Assembly (NCBI GenBank): GCA_001599815.1 | Contig: BCIA01000001.1 | Location: 124,001-188,000, forward strand | Length of the DNA stretch: 64,000 bases | Reading direction: 5' to 3' | DNA from: Furcasterigmium furcatum | Lineage: Eukaryota > Ascomycota > Sordariomycetes > Glomerellales > Plectosphaerellaceae | In this document: positions 31,485 through 42,451 of the stretch, in pieces | Position numbering within the stretch: the first letter of the stretch is position 1 | Layout of the letters: each line of letters begins with the position of its first letter | Notes under the pieces: model-generated | Databases searched by the model: none | The model's input: only the letters and a program-made list of their open reading frames with translations | Told to the model about the DNA's origin: nothing | Program-made: the position numbers and the translations under genes

Positions 31485-31945
31485 GGAGACCAAGCTGGAA
31501 TGAGGATATTCCAATCGGAGGGCACGCCCGTGGGACCACCGTGCTTCGCGGCGATGGAAAGCCAACGGCGGATGGCACGCTGCAGGCGCAGGTTTGGGTC
31601 GCATGGGATACGAGAATCCTGGCAGACCGGGAATGGTTGTTGGCCGGGGAGTGATACAGCCGCGAGACGGCCTCACATCATCACTACTCTCATTCCCCGG
31701 CATCGGCGCACATGAAATGGATACCCCAAGAAGCAGGAGTCGGTTGAATTGAGCGATATACAATTCGCAGGATTGCGAGATTTGATTACTTTCTATTATG
31801 TATGCGTGCTTTGCCTGCCCAGAAACCAGACGCCGATCAATGCTGTTGTGTCATCCTGAAGGATCGTGCTCATGCGAAACGCCTGCCATTCCATTTCATC
31901 CATCATCCATCCGTCAATCCATCAATCCATCCATCAGCCAATCGC
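31485..31945. other. Convergent intergenic region
   Basis: About 460 bp between convergent genes, including an ATCC-type microsatellite listed separately. No gene is seen. Confidence 0.4.
31888..31942. repeat. Imperfect (ATCC)n microsatellite
   Basis: Repeated ATCC/ATCA tetramers (CATCCATCCGTCAATCCATC and so on) run for about 55 bp just past the stop codon of the cerato-platanin gene, in its likely 3' UTR. Confidence 0.6.
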
Positions 31946-32362
31946 TTACAGGCCGCACTTTGATTTAGCGACCTGCTTCGTGGCAGCATCGATACGGCCG
32001 AGCTTGGCGGCCTGCCCGCCGGTGAGGGCGTTCATGGCGTCGAGGGCGATGTTGAAGCCGGCGGCGGCGTGGTCGATGGCGAGGACGTTGATGGTGCGGC
32101 CCTTGTAGCTGAGCTCCCAGCACGTGCCGCAGCTGGGGGAGTTCCAGCCGGCGACGGCCTGGGCGCCGCCGATGTAGGGGAACTTCTTGACCTGCTTCTG
32201 GGTCTTCCAGCCGTACTTTGTGATGAGGCCGTTGGGGCCGTCGGAGCAGCTGACGGCCGTCAGGGAGCGGGAGCCGTTGTCGTAGCCCGTGTCGTAGGAG
32301 ACGGTGGTCGCCGAGACGGCGGAGACGGCGGCGAAGATGGTGAGGAGGTTGGTGAGCTGCAT
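31946..32362 (-). CDS. Cerato-platanin family secreted protein
   Basis: A single exon of 138 residues. A signal peptide covers residues 1-18 (cut after AVSA). The mature protein of about 120 residues starts TTVSYDTGYDNGSRSL and has four Cys (Cys39 in VSCSDG, two in SPSCGTCWEL, one in the terminal KCGL), which form two disulfides in the family. The motifs SCSDGPNGLITKYGW and NVLAIDHAAAGFNIALDAMN are diagnostic. These proteins adopt a double-psi beta-barrel related to expansins, reside at the hyphal wall or are released, and trigger plant defence. Regulation is unknown. The length is normal for the family. Confidence 0.96.
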   Translation of the reverse strand: MQLTNLLTIFAAVSAVSATTVSYDTGYDNGSRSLTAVSCSDGPNGLITKYGWKTQKQVKKFPYIGGAQAVAGWNSPSCGTCWELSYKGRTINVLAIDHAAAGFNIALDAMNALTGGQAAKLGRIDAATKQVAKSKCGL

Positions 32363-32434
32363 TTTGAGAGGCTCGAAGGTGAGATTGAGATAGCGAGAGT
32401 GGGTGTTGTTTGAGAGGCTGTTGAGAGATGATTG

Positions 32435-32462
32435 AGATGATGATGATGATGCTGAGGATGAA
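32435..32462. repeat. (GAT)n microsatellite in the cerato-platanin 5' leader
   Basis: Imperfect GAT/ATG triplets for about 28 bp, 73-100 bp upstream of the cerato-platanin ATG. Confidence 0.5.
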
Positions 32463-32494
32463 GAACCAACTCCAGAAGACGCGGTCTCTCTGGC

Positions 32495-32502
32495 CTTTTA
32501 TG
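32495..32502 (-). promoter_or_regulatory. TATA-like box of cerato-platanin
   Basis: CATAAAAG on the minus strand lies about 133 bp before the ATG at 32362. Confidence 0.4.
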
Positions 32503-33313
32503 CTCGCAAATCGTACCCTCGCCCTCGCCCATCGTCACGGCCAGCTGGAATACGTCGGCCGCTCAGGTGAGGTCGACGCACATGAGCTCGTGTTCTCGTC
32601 AAGCTCGCCTCGTCCAGGCCAGGCGATCGCCGAGAATCCCCAAGTCCGCTGCGACCCTGCGGCCGGATCTAGCCGCAACGGAGACAAAGGCCGCGCCGCT
32701 CTCCCGTTCAGGGACCCAACGACGTGCCCAGGACCGCTCTTTCGGCCGATTTCCCCAGGTCGCTCCGCTTGGGCCGGGTTGATCTCGCGCGCCATGAGCC
32801 CACCAGGCGATCAGCTGGGTGCTCTGGCGCCGGGGCCGCCGCTCGTATTTCTTAGCGCAGGGAGCCATATTTAGCAGCCCGCGCTGAGCCGTGACACAAC
32901 TGGGCCTTTGTCCCACAGGCGGTGAGGTCATGCGGTCGGGCCGTTGCCAGCGGTGTAAGTTCATAGCATGAGTGCTATTGAGTGGCATCCTTTGTTCGTG
33001 TGGGAAACTGAGTGTCCTGGTTTTCTCCATAGAGTGGCCACGACGCCCACATACTGCCGCTCTGACCGTCCAGCGCTTCAGCTCGTATTTTGGAATAGAC
33101 ACGATGTGTTTCTCTGAGAAGGAAAGTTTCTTGTGCTGAGTCTTTGATGTTGAATATTCATCCGTCATTGATCCAGCTATGCTCGGCAATGAAATGGCCA
33201 GCTACATCCGCCCTTTTCCCGTGTATTGTTAGACCACCCATGTTCCTTTCCCGATACGCCTAGATTGTTCCGGGCACTTGCAGCCTCATATTCGTCGTAC
33301 CTCTGTGACAATC

Positions 33314-35661
33314 TCAGATCATCCCAAAAGCGGGAATCGCCTCTGTCTGGGGAAAGGGAAAGGAACCCGGCAGCGTTGTCCCATAATCCGGCCAGAGCGC
33401 GTTCATCTCATCCCAAAAGTCGACGTCAAGCGCCATGTCGAACAGATTCTGGCCCGTCCCGTCCCACCCACCATCTGCGAGAGCCATGTTCGACATGGAT
33501 GCATCCAGCGCCGGGCCAGCCAGAATCTGAGGCCCACTGTCCGGTCCCTCGCCTCCCCCAAAACCTATCTGGCCCGTAGGGCGCGGGATCCTCTGTCCAT
33601 TCACGTGATCGATCCTGACACAAAGCTCACGCATGATGGCGGCCGCGTTCAGGGCCACGGGGTACTGCCTCCCGTACATGTCGAACACGGCCACGGCGGT
33701 GTCCATGGCCTCTCGCGCCGCCGGCGTCGATGGCCAGTCGGGATACGCGAGGACGAACCCGACAAGGCTCATGGCGATACTCCACTGGAAGTGAAAGACT
33801 TCGTAGCTTCCGTCCAGGATGATCGTCGAAGACAAGATCTGCTGCATCAACTTGGTGAGCGCGATGGCATGGGCGGCGCACCGGTTGGCGAGCTTCTCTG
33901 CAGCGCTTCCCGGCGCAGGGCGCACCGAAAAGGAGATGAACGGCCTGTACAGCAAGACGCTCCAGTTGTGGTACGCCACCTCCAGCCAGAGCCTCTGCCG
34001 CTGGAGCCAGATGGGGGCGAATCTCTCCAGTTCCAGCGGCGAGTGGTCCGTAGAAAGGGGCTTTCCCCCACCGCTGCGCTTCGCGAGGAGCTCGTTCGGG
34101 ACAGCAGAAGCCCAGTCATCTAGGCTGTATGAGAGGAGAAGCTCTGCTTGACTCTCCAGAACATCGACATCGTCCCACATCGTGCGGCCGGCCGGCAGAT
34201 GGAGGTCTCTGTCGTAGAACGCCACGTGCGCAGCCCGTACTGCCCGGTGGAGTTGAATATGGTGTAAGTTGAAGGTCAGCCAGGTCTTGTTGTTGCCCAC
34301 GGGCACGAAGCGTGAGCCGGAAATCGTTGCGGCCTCGCAGTCGTCAGACTATGAACACCCGGAGTCAGTAAATGCCCGTTGTAAAGGTGTTAGGAGCTAC
34401 TTCTCGTCTCTGAGTAGTACAAATCGCAGTACTCCCGAAACAACCAGAATAAGTGAATATATAAACTCGGGGACATTGAACGTACCGGAAGCTCTGGCAT
34501 AGCATGAGAGTCACGGATCTGGAAGGGCCTGCCTAACTTCATGCCAATTTTGCATTCCATTAGATATACAGCCCACCAGAGCCGGCGCCGCCTTTCGACT
34601 TCTTTCCGTGGTGTTCCGGCTGGCGCTTCGAGGTGAAGACCGAGGGTGTATGCCGTCCGGACTGCCACGGCGACTGCGGTGTCGACCATGTTATGAAAAG
34701 ATCCGCCGCAAAGGTACACGGCGGACAAAAGTTGGCATTGGAGCGTCGTGATGGACGGGCTCTCCATTTCGTGCGCGAGTAGAGCCTGGCAGCGGCGATA
34801 GTGGCATCGTCCGGGGATGGCGGTTCCGTCGGCGCCGTCCGCAGATGATTCTACGGGCATCGCGTTCTCATCCAGCTTCATGCACAAGGCGAGAACGATA
34901 TCGACGAGCGCGGATGGTTTGCGCGTGGTGCCGGACGCCGACCAAAGCGACTGGTGGTGGTCCTTGAACTCCGCCTCGTCGATGATCGGCAGCACAGTGG
35001 TGTGATAGGAGTGCCAGTAGCTGGGGCGGCGTCAGCATATTTCTCATACTTCTCCAGTTCTCCTCACGTACAGATCGATGAAATACTGCTCCTGCATCGG
35101 ACTCAAGGCGCCGCCGACGGCATCACTGCCCTGGGGGTCGGGTAGCGACCCGGGGGCTGCGAGCAGCCTCTTGGTCGTCGTCGACGTGAGGAACAGACGG
35201 TCCGGCTTTAGATTCTGCGGCAGGGCGGTAATCAAAGAGCTGTTCAGCCGCTGGAGGAAGTAGTACAGCGATGATGGTCCAAACCATGATTCGTTTGGGG
35301 CACGCGCGGGACACAGCTTGACCCCGTCCCAGACCTGTGTTGTCCTCCCGCCGTAGGAGATCCCTGACAGTGGTGACGCCTGAGTCGAAAGGGTGCTGGC
35401 GGTCGTGAGGCTGCCGGGCTGTGGGCTGAGCTGCTCTTCAAGCTCCCTGATGCGCTGCTTCAGCTGGGCGATCTCATCGTGAGCCTGGGACAGAGTCGAG
35501 GTCCGGGTGGACTCGGTATTACTGCAGTCTCGTCCCCGGGCATCGCAGTTGGTACACGGGTATTTGTTGTCGCACTTGATCCTCTGGATGCGGCAGCCAT
35601 CGCAAGCCCTTGCGACCTGTTGGCGCTTGCGTCGCACTCGGGATGCCGACAACGAATCCAT
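33314..35661 (-). CDS. Zn2Cys6 transcription factor with fungal_trans domain
   Basis: Exons 35072-35661, 34486-35020 and 33314-34348 give 719 residues. The zinc cluster is near the N-terminus: Cys20, 23, 30, 36, 39 and 46 (CX2CX6CX5CX2CX6C) after a basic RVRRKRQQVAR stretch. A short coiled coil (LSQAHDEIAQLKQRIRELEEQL) for dimerisation follows. The middle homology region spans LYWHSYHTTVLPIIDEAEF, then YTLGLHLEAP, RRRRLWWAVYLMECKIGMKLGRPF and, after a 137-bp intron, HIQLHRAVRAAHVAFYDR. The first donor is GTACGT at 35071, because the alternative GTGAGG donor breaks the frame. It is a nuclear regulator with unknown targets. It is divergent from the zinc alcohol dehydrogenase 950 bp away. Confidence 0.9.
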
Positions 35662-36611
35662 ATTCGAAGTAATTGGCAGAGTGTTGATGGTGTAAAGCCG
35701 GAGTGTCGGAGATGGCGATGGAGAAGAGGAGGGAGCGGAGTTTTTAGCGGGTGCCCGGAGGATCGGAGTTGCATTAAAAATGCTTTTAGCACTTGGAAAC
35801 AGGGGATCCGCTGAGAAATCAGTGCTATTAACGCCGATGTGACGTCAACCCTCTGGGAGGTTCTATCGAGCCAAGCTCCGTCCAACTCCGATTGCGATTG
35901 CGAATCCGAACTCTGCAAGCTCAGCCAAGTCAGAGCCTTACTAAGATGAGATGAGCATGAGAGACATGCAGCCCAGTTATGATGCCGTCCAGATACGTTG
36001 CCCTTCAATTATCTCTAATTGGGCAAGAGGCCATCTCGATTTTCTAGAGTCAAGAGAGCGGCCATCACGAATTTCTCAGGCTCGATTCAACGCCTGTTGG
36101 CCGACATGGCCGTGCCGAGGCATTGTTTCCATGCGACCCTCCTGATGTGTAAGGCCTCGGACGTGCCCCAGAGCCTTTGTCATCTCTGCTCTGAGGAGCT
36201 GCTCCGATTGGTGGTGCCTTCGTCCACCAAACCTTCACGTTAGGTCCGAAACTCCCTTGCATCCACCACCGAAACTCTAGTCGCCGGGCTCAATACCAAC
36301 AGAACCCACCATCGAATATTGCGAGAGACATCTCGGAGTGAACGGCCCCACAAACTCGGAGCTCAAGCTCTAGATTCTTCAGCATGGCGACTCAGGTAAA
36401 AGCTAGCAAAAGAGAATGCCGTCCGAGACGAGCTCGGAAAGTATAAGAGGTGGATGAGAGTCCCCCGAGTCTGTTGTCTCAGTCCATCATCAGCATCAAC
36501 ATCAGCATCAGAGATCCAGATTAAGATTCAGATTCAAATCCAGATTCAATCATCATTTATCCTCCTCCAACTTCTCCAACCTACACCAGCCTCCACCAAC
36601 CTCCGCCAACC
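35662..36611. other. Divergent promoter between regulator and alcohol dehydrogenase
   Basis: A 950-bp gap. A low-complexity stretch of CAGATT/ATTCAGA repeats lies at about 36510-36550, in the likely dehydrogenase leader. No gene is seen. Confidence 0.45.
36442..36449 (+). promoter_or_regulatory. TATA-like box of the alcohol dehydrogenase
   Basis: TATAAGAG lies about 170 bp before the ATG at 36612. Confidence 0.35.
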
Positions 36612-37672
36612 ATGGTCTCCTTCACCGTCTTCAAGGGCCACGAGTCCGGCTTCCCCAAGCAGAGCACCACCCAGAGGCCCGATGAGCTCGTCGGTGACCA
36701 GGTGCTCGTCAAGGTCACCGCCTCCGGCATGTGCGGCACGGATCTGCACTACGTAAGTCGCGACGGACCTGCTCCACTGAGCCGACCGCTGACCATCACC
36801 AGAAACACGCAGACATCGCCCTGGGCCACGAAGGCGTCGGTGTTGTCCAGGAAGTCGGCCCCGGCGTGACGGAGCTGAAGAAGGGAGACCGCGTCGGCTG
36901 GGGCTACGTCCACGGCAGCTGCGGCCATTGCCTCCAGTGCCTCCGCGGCGACGATGTTTTCTGTGCCGCTCGGCAGCTCTATGGCAACACGACGCTCGAC
37001 CAGGGCAGCCTGTCCTCCCACGCGGTTTGGAGGGAATCTTTCCTCCATGCCATCCCTGAGGGCATGAGCGATGAGGTCGCCGCTCCCTTGCAGTGTGCCG
37101 GCGCCACCGTCTTCACCGCCCTCCAGGGCGTCAAGCCCGCCGAGACTGTCGCCATCATGGGCGTCGGCGGCCTCGGCCATCTGGCCATCCGCTTCGCCGC
37201 CAAGCTCGGCTGCAAGGTCGTCGTCCTCAGCGGGTCTGAAAGCAAGAAGGAGGAGGCTCTCCGCCTGGGCGCGCACGAGTTCGTCGCCATGGGCCGCGGC
37301 GGCGCCGACAAGAAGGACGTCAACATCCGCTGGCCCATCGACAGGCTGCTCGTGACTACCTCAGCTCAGCCTAATTGGGAAGCTATCTTGCCGCTGCTGG
37401 CCCCCCAGGCTACGATCTTTCCCCTTTCGGTGTCTTTTGACAACTTCGAGATCCCGTACATGCCCCTCATCCTCCAGGGCATCCGCGTCCAGGGCTCTCT
37501 CGTCGCCAACCGCGCCGTCCACAGGGAGATGCTGCAGTTTGCCGCGGTGCACAACATCGCGCCGATCACTGAGACGTTCGCCATGACGGAGGAAGGTATC
37601 AAGGAGGCAATCGGCAAGCTTGAGGGAGGCTCTATTCGCTTCAGGGCAGTCTTGCTACCCCAGGAAGCATGA
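36612..37672 (+). CDS. Zinc-containing medium-chain alcohol dehydrogenase
   Basis: Exons 36612-36752 and 36803-37672 give 336 residues. The catalytic-zinc ligands are Cys41 in GMCGTDLHY and His56 in LGHEGVG, so the intron separates them. The structural-zinc loop has its four Cys in CGHCLQCLRGDDVFC. The NAD(P)-binding motif GVGGLGHLA and the following VVVLSGSESKKEEAL complete the Rossmann domain. It resembles fungal cinnamyl-alcohol/threonine-type MDR enzymes that reduce aldehydes or oxidise alcohols in the cytosol. The substrate is not assignable. The end is convergent with asparaginase II, 211 bp away. Confidence 0.92.
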
Positions 37673-37883
37673 GCCACGAGACGGGGTTCATGAGTGCGAC
37701 TGCTTTATTTTGGCAACATAGACAGGCATAAACAGGCATAGACAGGTAGCGGGCGGAACGAACATGATTGATTTACTTTAGTCACTTGGTTGGCTCTGCT
37801 CGTGAGATCGAGGTGGATCAGATTGATCTTGTGATATTGGCGATGGTTACCCCTGAGGACGCCCCTGACAATGACCACCCCGC

Positions 37884-38963
37884 TTACGGCAAAGGCCCCT
37901 GGGACCTCACCTTGAACCCAAACGAAAGCCTTCCAATAACCACTCCCGCCGTGTTCTTCCTCTCAATGTGGTGATAGGCGTCCAGCTTCTCCCGCTCCTC
38001 CGGGCTCCCGAGCCTCAGCTGGCGCAGGATCTCCGCTACGGCAGCATACAGAACCTGCCTGTCGCCATCCTCGACCTTGACCGCGATCCCCAGCCCGCCC
38101 TCGGCACCCAGTTCTCTCGTCCGGGAGGAATCCCTGACTCCGACGCCGTAGAACCCATCGGCCCCTACTTTCCCGATCGCCTGCCCCTGGAACGCCTCCA
38201 TGAAGTCAGTACAGAACCGTCCCTCCCCTCCCACCATCTCCGGATACCGCGTCATCGCCCGGAACACCCTTGCCATGACCTCACCCCGGCCCTCCCGCAC
38301 CGAAACATCTGTCCCGTCAGCCGCTTGAGCGAACCTCGCAAACATCCTCGCCATCCCCTCGAGCCTCGCCGCCGGCGCGGGCAGGTTACACCCGTCAACG
38401 GCCCACAGCACGCCCTCCTCCCCCAGCCCCGTGAGCTCCTCGACGACCTCCCTCACCCGCAGCTGCAGCGGGTGCTCCAGGCTGTGATACCCCTCCGTTC
38501 CGCCCGTGAGCAGCCTCGCCGCGCCGAGCATCCCCGCGTGCTTGCCCGAGCAGTTGTTGTGCACCCCCGTCGGGACGACGCCCGCCCTCGCCCACTCCCT
38601 GTTCACCCCCTCCGAGATCGCCGGATGCCCTCCGCACCGTAGGTCTGCCTCCCCCGCCTGCACCTTGGCAAGCATGCCCCTCGCGCGGGTGAGGTGCCTC
38701 TCCTCGCTGCTGTGCGAGGCGCACATGAGCGCGACGTCGGCCTCGTCGAAGCCGAACGTCTCCGCGGCGCCGGTCTCGAGAACCGCGACGGCCTGGGCGG
38801 GCTTGGCGGCCGACCGGGCCAGGGTGACGCGGGTCGGGTCGCCGACGGCGAAGAGGAGTGTGCCGTAGGCGTCGACGACGGCGGCGTGGATGAGGTGCGT
38901 GTTCTCGATGATGCCGCCGCGGTCGGCGATGACCGCGTCTGGCTGGAGCGATACGCTGCCCAT
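37884..38963 (-). CDS. L-asparaginase II family protein
   Basis: A single exon. The start at 38963 (MGSVSLQPDAV) gives 359 residues; an upstream in-frame ATG at 39059 would add a Ser/Leu-rich 32-residue leader. A GATAAAA-like element about 105 bp before 38963 favours the shorter form. Family motifs of the asparaginase II (thermolabile) group are present: ESTHLIHA-like NTHLIHAAVVD, SAAKPAQAVAVLETGA, CASHSSEERHL, NNCSGKHAGML, VDGCNLPAPAA and FMEAFQGQAIGKVGADGFYGVGV. These enzymes hydrolyse L-asparagine to aspartate and ammonia and are distinct from the E. coli type I/II drug enzymes. It is cytosolic unless the longer start is used. Confidence 0.9.
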   Translation of the reverse strand: MGSVSLQPDAVIADRGGIIENTHLIHAAVVDAYGTLLFAVGDPTRVTLARSAAKPAQAVAVLETGAAETFGFDEADVALMCASHSSEERHLTRARGMLAKVQAGEADLRCGGHPAISEGVNREWARAGVVPTGVHNNCSGKHAGMLGAARLLTGGTEGYHSLEHPLQLRVREVVEELTGLGEEGVLWAVDGCNLPAPAARLEGMARMFARFAQAADGTDVSVREGRGEVMARVFRAMTRYPEMVGGEGRFCTDFMEAFQGQAIGKVGADGFYGVGVRDSSRTRELGAEGGLGIAVKVEDGDRQVLYAAVAEILRQLRLGSPEEREKLDAYHHIERKNTAGVVIGRLSFGFKVRSQGPLP

Positions 38964-39246
38964 GTCGTGATGCTGCAAGAGACAATAAATCAATAGCAGC
39001 AATGGACTTGTGTTGCTTGAGCTCGAAAAGTATGATGTATGAGAGAGTGAGCGCTTCACGGGCCTTATCTTTTATCTCCGCTGAGGAAATGTCAACTCCA
39101 GCCCTTGACATCCCCATCTCCACTTGACCGCGCCCTCTGCTGACAATTGTCGCCCCTGAGTAGACAACGGGGGAAAGTGCATTTTTTTGCGGGAACTCAG
39201 GCTTCCATATTGCCAAGATAACATGCCTACTCATCAATTCTACCAT

Positions 39247-41250
39247 CTAGGCCTTGGACACTCTGCACTCGCCGCTCGCCTCCGCCCCTCCCGCCTCCGA
39301 CTTGGCCGTCAGCGTTACTACGGCCTCATCGCTGGCACCAGCCTGCGCACCAACAGCAACCCTCACAAATGCCGTCTCCCCAAACGCCACGGCCTTGAGC
39401 GCGTTGGGCACCTCGACCCTCCATCCATCGCCCTCCACCTCGGCGCTGAGCCTGAACACGTCCGCCGCAGCCCAGTCGCCCTCCTCGTGGGACCCCGTGT
39501 TCTTCACTTCGAAAGTGCACGTCACCCCCTTCTCCGTGGGCTTGTTATGCTTCAGGTCGCTCACGAGCCCCTTGACCACCTCGACGCCGTAGCCTCCGCC
39601 GCCCGCCGCCTCAAGAGACCGTACGCCGACATTGTACGACAACACGCCTGCTTCTGAGCGGTGGATATCGAGGATATAAAAGTGCAGCCCGTTCTCCTCG
39701 TCGATGTGCTCATACTCGCTCCCCGATCGCGTTCCCGCGTGGAACAGCGCATCCGCGAGCTGCCTGTAGTCGCCGATGGTGATGTACTCCTCCGTGCCAT
39801 CGGGTCGGACAAAATCGATGAGCCTGATGTCCTCCGGGTTGGCATCGATGGTCCACTGGAACGGCAGGCGGTCGCGAAGCTTCGTCTTGGAGATCATGAC
39901 GCCGGCATCCGGCTGGAACGAGTCGGCGCCCATGCGATCGACGACCTCGAGCATGTAATGGTCGTAGGGGCCGCCATCACAGAACGCCGAGAGCGTCGCG
40001 TTACAGGCTGGAGTGAGGTCACCGGCGCCGTCGAGAGCGATTCGCACGCCGAGAAGGCCGCCTGAGCCGGGATCGATGGCACGGGCGATGACATCCGCAA
40101 CCAGGACTGCCGAGGACGAGGCAAGCTCGCTGCGCGAGACTGTCAAGACGGTCGAGTTCTCCGTGAGGCCGAGCTGGAGCTTGTCACGGACGGTGTGAAG
40201 GGAGCCCATGCTGGCGCCGTGGAGGGCGGGCACCTGCCAGCGGGTATGTGGTCCGCCGGGGCCGTTGAAAGATCCCCTCGACATCATTGACCATGGTCCC
40301 GTATAAGCCCGCTGCGGCACCTCGGCGTAGGGATTGTTGTAGTTGTCGGCAATGAACAGCAAATGGCTCAGTTCGTGAGCGTAGACGCCCATGCCAGAGG
40401 ACTCTCCCTGCGTTGAACTTCCTGCTCCTGCATTCGGCCAGAGCGTGGCAGCGGCCGCCCAGGAAGTCCAGGGGACGTACCGGGTCCTGGCATAATTGGT
40501 GCCGTTACCAGGCGGGCCAAACTCATCAGGGACGTCCTCGGGGTTCAGCCACTTCATGGGGCCAAACTCCTGCCAGGTCGACGACTCGTCCTGGCCGGCC
40601 GAGAGGATGAAGACGAGCTCATAGGCGTCCGCCGTCTCGTTGCCGACGTCGGCCCTCCACGCGCCGAGGGCGTCGGTGCGGAGGTTCAGGTTGCAGCGTG
40701 CGCCGGAGGGACACTCGCCCGGATTCATGCGGTCGTCGATGCCGTACTGCCAAAAGTTGTTGGGCATCTCATAGGCGCCGAAAGCTGTGAGGTTGACGCC
40801 AAAGCGGCCAGCCGAGTCCTCCATCCAGTATTCATGCAGGGTATGGAAGTGGTTGATCTCGGCAGGCTTGTTGAGCAGGTCACGGTAGAAGGCAGGCACC
40901 TCGTTGCGAGACAGCTCGGCAGCAACGGGCTGGGGGTTCTTGAAGATGGTCGACTCGGCGGGCTGGGTGACGATGAAGGGGTGGTCTGGGTAGTCGACGG
41001 TGACGAGGGCGATGTTGAAGTTACGGTCCCATCCGGTGCGCGATGGGTCGGCCCAGTTCGTACCAGGAGGCGCGACGAAGTCATCCCAGGTCATATCGTC
41101 CGGGTTAACCCACTTCTGGGGATCGATGACCGCGAAGGGGTCGCCCGGCGGAGAGCAGGGGATTCCCGCGGCCATGTTGGCTTGAAGGGCTGCGCCGGCG
41201 AGAGCCATGATGGCAGCCCTCCGGCTTCCTTTGGTGATAGCGGATGGCAT
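39247..41250 (-). CDS. M6-like (immune-inhibitor-A-type) secreted metalloprotease
   Basis: One intronless exon of 667 residues. A secretion signal is plausible at residues 11-30 (RAAIMALAGAALQANMAAGI). The zinc motif HELSH at 292-296 is followed by LLFIADNYNNPY, with the zinc third ligand expected downstream, and by SMMSRGSFNGPGGPHTRW, typical of the M6 superfamily. The N-terminal part has NIALVTVDYPDHPF and the HTLHEYWMEDSAGRFGVNL region of these proteases. A C-terminal beta-domain (about 560-667) resembles a beta-sandwich accessory domain. M6 enzymes are common in bacteria and patchy in fungi. A TATA-like CTATAAG sits 126 bp upstream. Confidence 0.9.
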   Translation of the reverse strand: MPSAITKGSRRAAIMALAGAALQANMAAGIPCSPPGDPFAVIDPQKWVNPDDMTWDDFVAPPGTNWADPSRTGWDRNFNIALVTVDYPDHPFIVTQPAESTIFKNPQPVAAELSRNEVPAFYRDLLNKPAEINHFHTLHEYWMEDSAGRFGVNLTAFGAYEMPNNFWQYGIDDRMNPGECPSGARCNLNLRTDALGAWRADVGNETADAYELVFILSAGQDESSTWQEFGPMKWLNPEDVPDEFGPPGNGTNYARTRYVPWTSWAAAATLWPNAGAGSSTQGESSGMGVYAHELSHLLFIADNYNNPYAEVPQRAYTGPWSMMSRGSFNGPGGPHTRWQVPALHGASMGSLHTVRDKLQLGLTENSTVLTVSRSELASSSAVLVADVIARAIDPGSGGLLGVRIALDGAGDLTPACNATLSAFCDGGPYDHYMLEVVDRMGADSFQPDAGVMISKTKLRDRLPFQWTIDANPEDIRLIDFVRPDGTEEYITIGDYRQLADALFHAGTRSGSEYEHIDEENGLHFYILDIHRSEAGVLSYNVGVRSLEAAGGGGYGVEVVKGLVSDLKHNKPTEKGVTCTFEVKNTGSHEEGDWAAADVFRLSAEVEGDGWRVEVPNALKAVAFGETAFVRVAVGAQAGASDEAVVTLTAKSEAGGAEASGECRVSKA

Positions 41251-42451
41251 CGTGGTGACTGGGAGATGCTGATAATCGGAAAGCCCTCAGCGTATGGCCT
41301 GAGCTCTAGTTGCAAACCTGCGAGGCAGGTTCATCCGCGAGCCGTGTACCATGCTGCAAGGCCCCGAGGCGAGGTCTTATAGCCGACAGTCGTACCAGGC
41401 GACATTCCTCGGCCTTGTGCTCAGCGAGGCACCTTCCTTTCGCATCAAAGTCCCCTCTCTCGTCTGATGATCTCGCGCAGATGCCCGCCACTACCCCTCT
41501 CCGATGCTATCAGGGAGGTGGTCAGTCGCGTGCAGGAGTCAGGCCAAGCGCAACGACGAGGCGGAGAACGAGTCGGGTCGCCGGCAGTTGGAGCGCCGGA
41601 GATGGAGTCGATGCCGCTAATTCGCTCGATAAAAGCTGTTGATCGCGCTGTCACCTGCTTGATAGGGACTAAGCCGAGCCCGGGCGACATGACTGTCGAA
41701 GCTTCAGGGCACTCGATTGAGAAGGTCGCAGCGATTCCAGTCTGGACATCGGGTGCTTGACTCGGCTGTGGTGGTCGTTGCTGTCTAGACTGTTAGGCGA
41801 CAAGCGACCGAGGTCCGCACACATGGCGAGCGAGATGGGATGAGACCCGAATCGTGAGACCGGAACAGCCCGTTGCCAGAAGCGAACGGGCTGTGTTTGT
41901 GCCTGAACGGCTTGTGAAGGGTTGGGAGGCCGATGAGCCGGTCTGGTGGCGCGAGCTCGAGCGGGGACGCGGCACTTTTGGATGGATGCCGGGTATGGGA
42001 TCCCTGAGCAGCGGGGATGTTTGCTGAAGGATCGTGCATGCTGCATGACATGGAATCTGTGATCCATGAACAGTTCGTCAACTGAGCTGTGATGGTTAAA
42101 AGAACGGCCCCAGATGCGATGTTGCCGGCTTCCGGGATCCGAAATTGACAGTTGACTGTCGAAAGGTCGAGGTCTCGCGAACCAGCTGTGATCGCTTCTC
42201 GCTTCAATGAGCCACGCGGGTTGAAGGGGGCGGGCGGCCGCCCATGAGGTGACAGACTGTATTGATACAACCTAAAGGCCGAGGCCTGTTTATGTCCAAA
42301 AAGTATGGTTTTCCTACTTCAGTCGAGGACCGGTATACCAACCGAGACGGATACTCCGTGCCATTTCTTGTTTCCAAAACCACCATCGCGACCGCATGCG
42401 ACCACCGCACGCCCCCACACCAAAACGCCTGCCGCCGAAGCCAAATCAGGC
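41251..42451. other. Intergenic, no gene seen
   Basis: About 1.2 kb between the M6 protease start and the carbonic anhydrase stop. The open frames present have no domain character. The left part holds the protease promoter. Confidence 0.45.
41376..41382 (-). promoter_or_regulatory. TATA-like box of the M6 protease
   Basis: CTATAAG on the minus strand lies about 126 bp before the ATG at 41250. Confidence 0.35.

Larger units (their letters stand above)
32363..33313. other. Intergenic, cerato-platanin promoter and regulator 3' UTR
   Basis: About 950 bp. The left part includes the cerato-platanin leader with a GAT-repeat (32435-32462) and a TATA-like box. No gene is seen in the remainder; a 196-codon minus-strand frame at 32599-33189 has no domain character. 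Confidence 0.45.
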
